This document shows, one piece after another, positions 11,526-11,753 of a stretch of 11,753 nucleotides of DNA. This DNA is from JAGTRI01 sp964580405. GTDB taxonomy: Archaea; Thermoproteota; Bathyarchaeia; Bathyarchaeales; DTEX01. The notes under the pieces were generated by a model. It worked only from the letters and a program-made list of their open reading frames with translations, ran no database searches and was not told the DNA's origin. How positions within the stretch are numbered: the first letter of the stretch is position 1; the number at the start of each line of letters is the position of its first letter. The position numbers and the translations under genes are program-made. The stretch is from NCBI GenBank assembly GCA_964580405.1, contig CAZOKM010000052.1, positions 1 to 11,753 on the forward strand, given 5' to 3'.

Positions 11526-11611
11526 TCATATGACTGTAAATACTATAATTAGGTTGTACACTGGAGCCGCCGATACTGTACAGTGTGGGTAGTGTGTAGC
11601 ATAAAAATGGG
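11526..11611. other. Convergent intergenic gap with ACTGTACAGT palindrome
   Basis: 86 bases between converging genes. It holds the perfect 10-bp palindrome ACTGTACAGT (11575-11584). A larger imperfect hairpin, ACACTG with CAGTGT, shares the right arm. No T-run typical of an archaeal terminator is seen on the plus strand. Confidence 0.35.
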
Positions 11612-11753
11612 TTATTTGTTCAAAGAAACGTTTTCGGCTTCAGCGGGCCTGGCCTTGATCCTAGATGCGAAGCCCTGGGCCAGGGCCACGAGCCTGTCGG
11701 GCTCACAGCTGTTAACGTTGTAGATCTCCAGCCTGTCGCCGCCTATCCCCAGC
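11612..11753 (-). CDS. C-terminal fragment, possibly FlpD/MvhD-type hydrogenase iron-sulfur subunit (rest outside window)
   Basis: The frame is open from the window edge to TAA (11612-11614), giving 46 residues: LGIGGDRLEIYNVNSCEPDRL, then VALAQGFASRIKARPAEAEN and a short tail. The pattern LGI-x2-RL-x-I/M-x3-S followed by an amphipathic helix resembles the end of FlpD/MvhD proteins, which pass electrons between hydrogenase or formate dehydrogenase and heterodisulfide reductase. That would suit the C1 metabolism seen elsewhere in the window, but the fragment lacks the cysteines that would prove it. Codon use and GC content fit a real native gene. The coding call is firm, the family only suggestive. 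Confidence 0.5.
   Translation of the reverse strand, partial: LGIGGDRLEIYNVNSCEPDRLVALAQGFASRIKARPAEAENVSLNK

Noticed and set aside
1..11753. CRISPR array, insertion sequence or tRNA gene
   Set aside because: No regularly spaced direct repeats, no transposase frame with terminal repeats and no cloverleaf with a TTCRANNC arm were found on reading the intergenic regions.

Overview
This 11.75 kb window reads as the chromosome of an archaeon. Archaeal signs are an archaeal-type SRP 7S RNA, C1-carrier enzymes of the tetrahydromethanopterin branch (Ftr and formylmethanofuran dehydrogenase subunits), an archaeal-type phosphoglycerate mutase, a TtuA/Ncs6 tRNA thiolase, TATA boxes about 25-28 bases ahead of inferred transcript starts, and FtsZ2 preceded by a small ribbon-helix-helix gene. 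The genes are GC-rich, use FtsZ for division, and several start with TTG. A non-halophilic archaeon with the archaeal Wood-Ljungdahl (methyl) branch would fit, for example a Bathyarchaeia-type lineage or a relative. That placement is inference.

Layout, left to right: (1) the 3' bulk of apgM (+), cut by the window edge; (2) an SRP RNA gene (+, about 1271-1569) filling the space before (3) a TtuA/Ncs6 tRNA 2-thiolation gene (-); (4) ftr (-), with a hairpin plus T-run terminator behind it; (5) divergently, fwdD-fwdB (+), followed by (6) metG (+), a methionyl-tRNA synthetase with a C-terminal tRNA-binding OB domain; (7) an AT-rich island (about 7660-8850) holding a palindrome-rich stretch, an unrecognised 117-residue protein (-) and a divergent winged-helix regulator (+); the two face away from each other across a short operator-like region with twin TATA boxes; (8) a shared bidirectional terminator hairpin, then ftsZ2 (-) overlapped at its start by a cdrS-like regulator (-); (9) a palindrome-rich divergent promoter region and an archaeal MtaB-like tRNA methylthiotransferase (+) lacking its usual C-terminal TRAM domain; (10) the last 46 residues of a minus-strand gene, possibly an FlpD/MvhD-type hydrogenase iron-sulfur subunit.

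Function: FwdB/FwdD and Ftr are consecutive steps of CO2 reduction to formyl-tetrahydromethanopterin (or the reverse oxidation), though FwdA and FwdC are not here. Translation and RNA genes (SRP RNA, TtuA/Ncs6, MetRS, MtaB) surround them. The most unusual parts are the AT-rich two-gene module with its three-half-site operator, a roughly 45-residue insertion in FwdB, obligatory TTG starts of three successive genes, and the conserved-looking cdrS-ftsZ2 pair.
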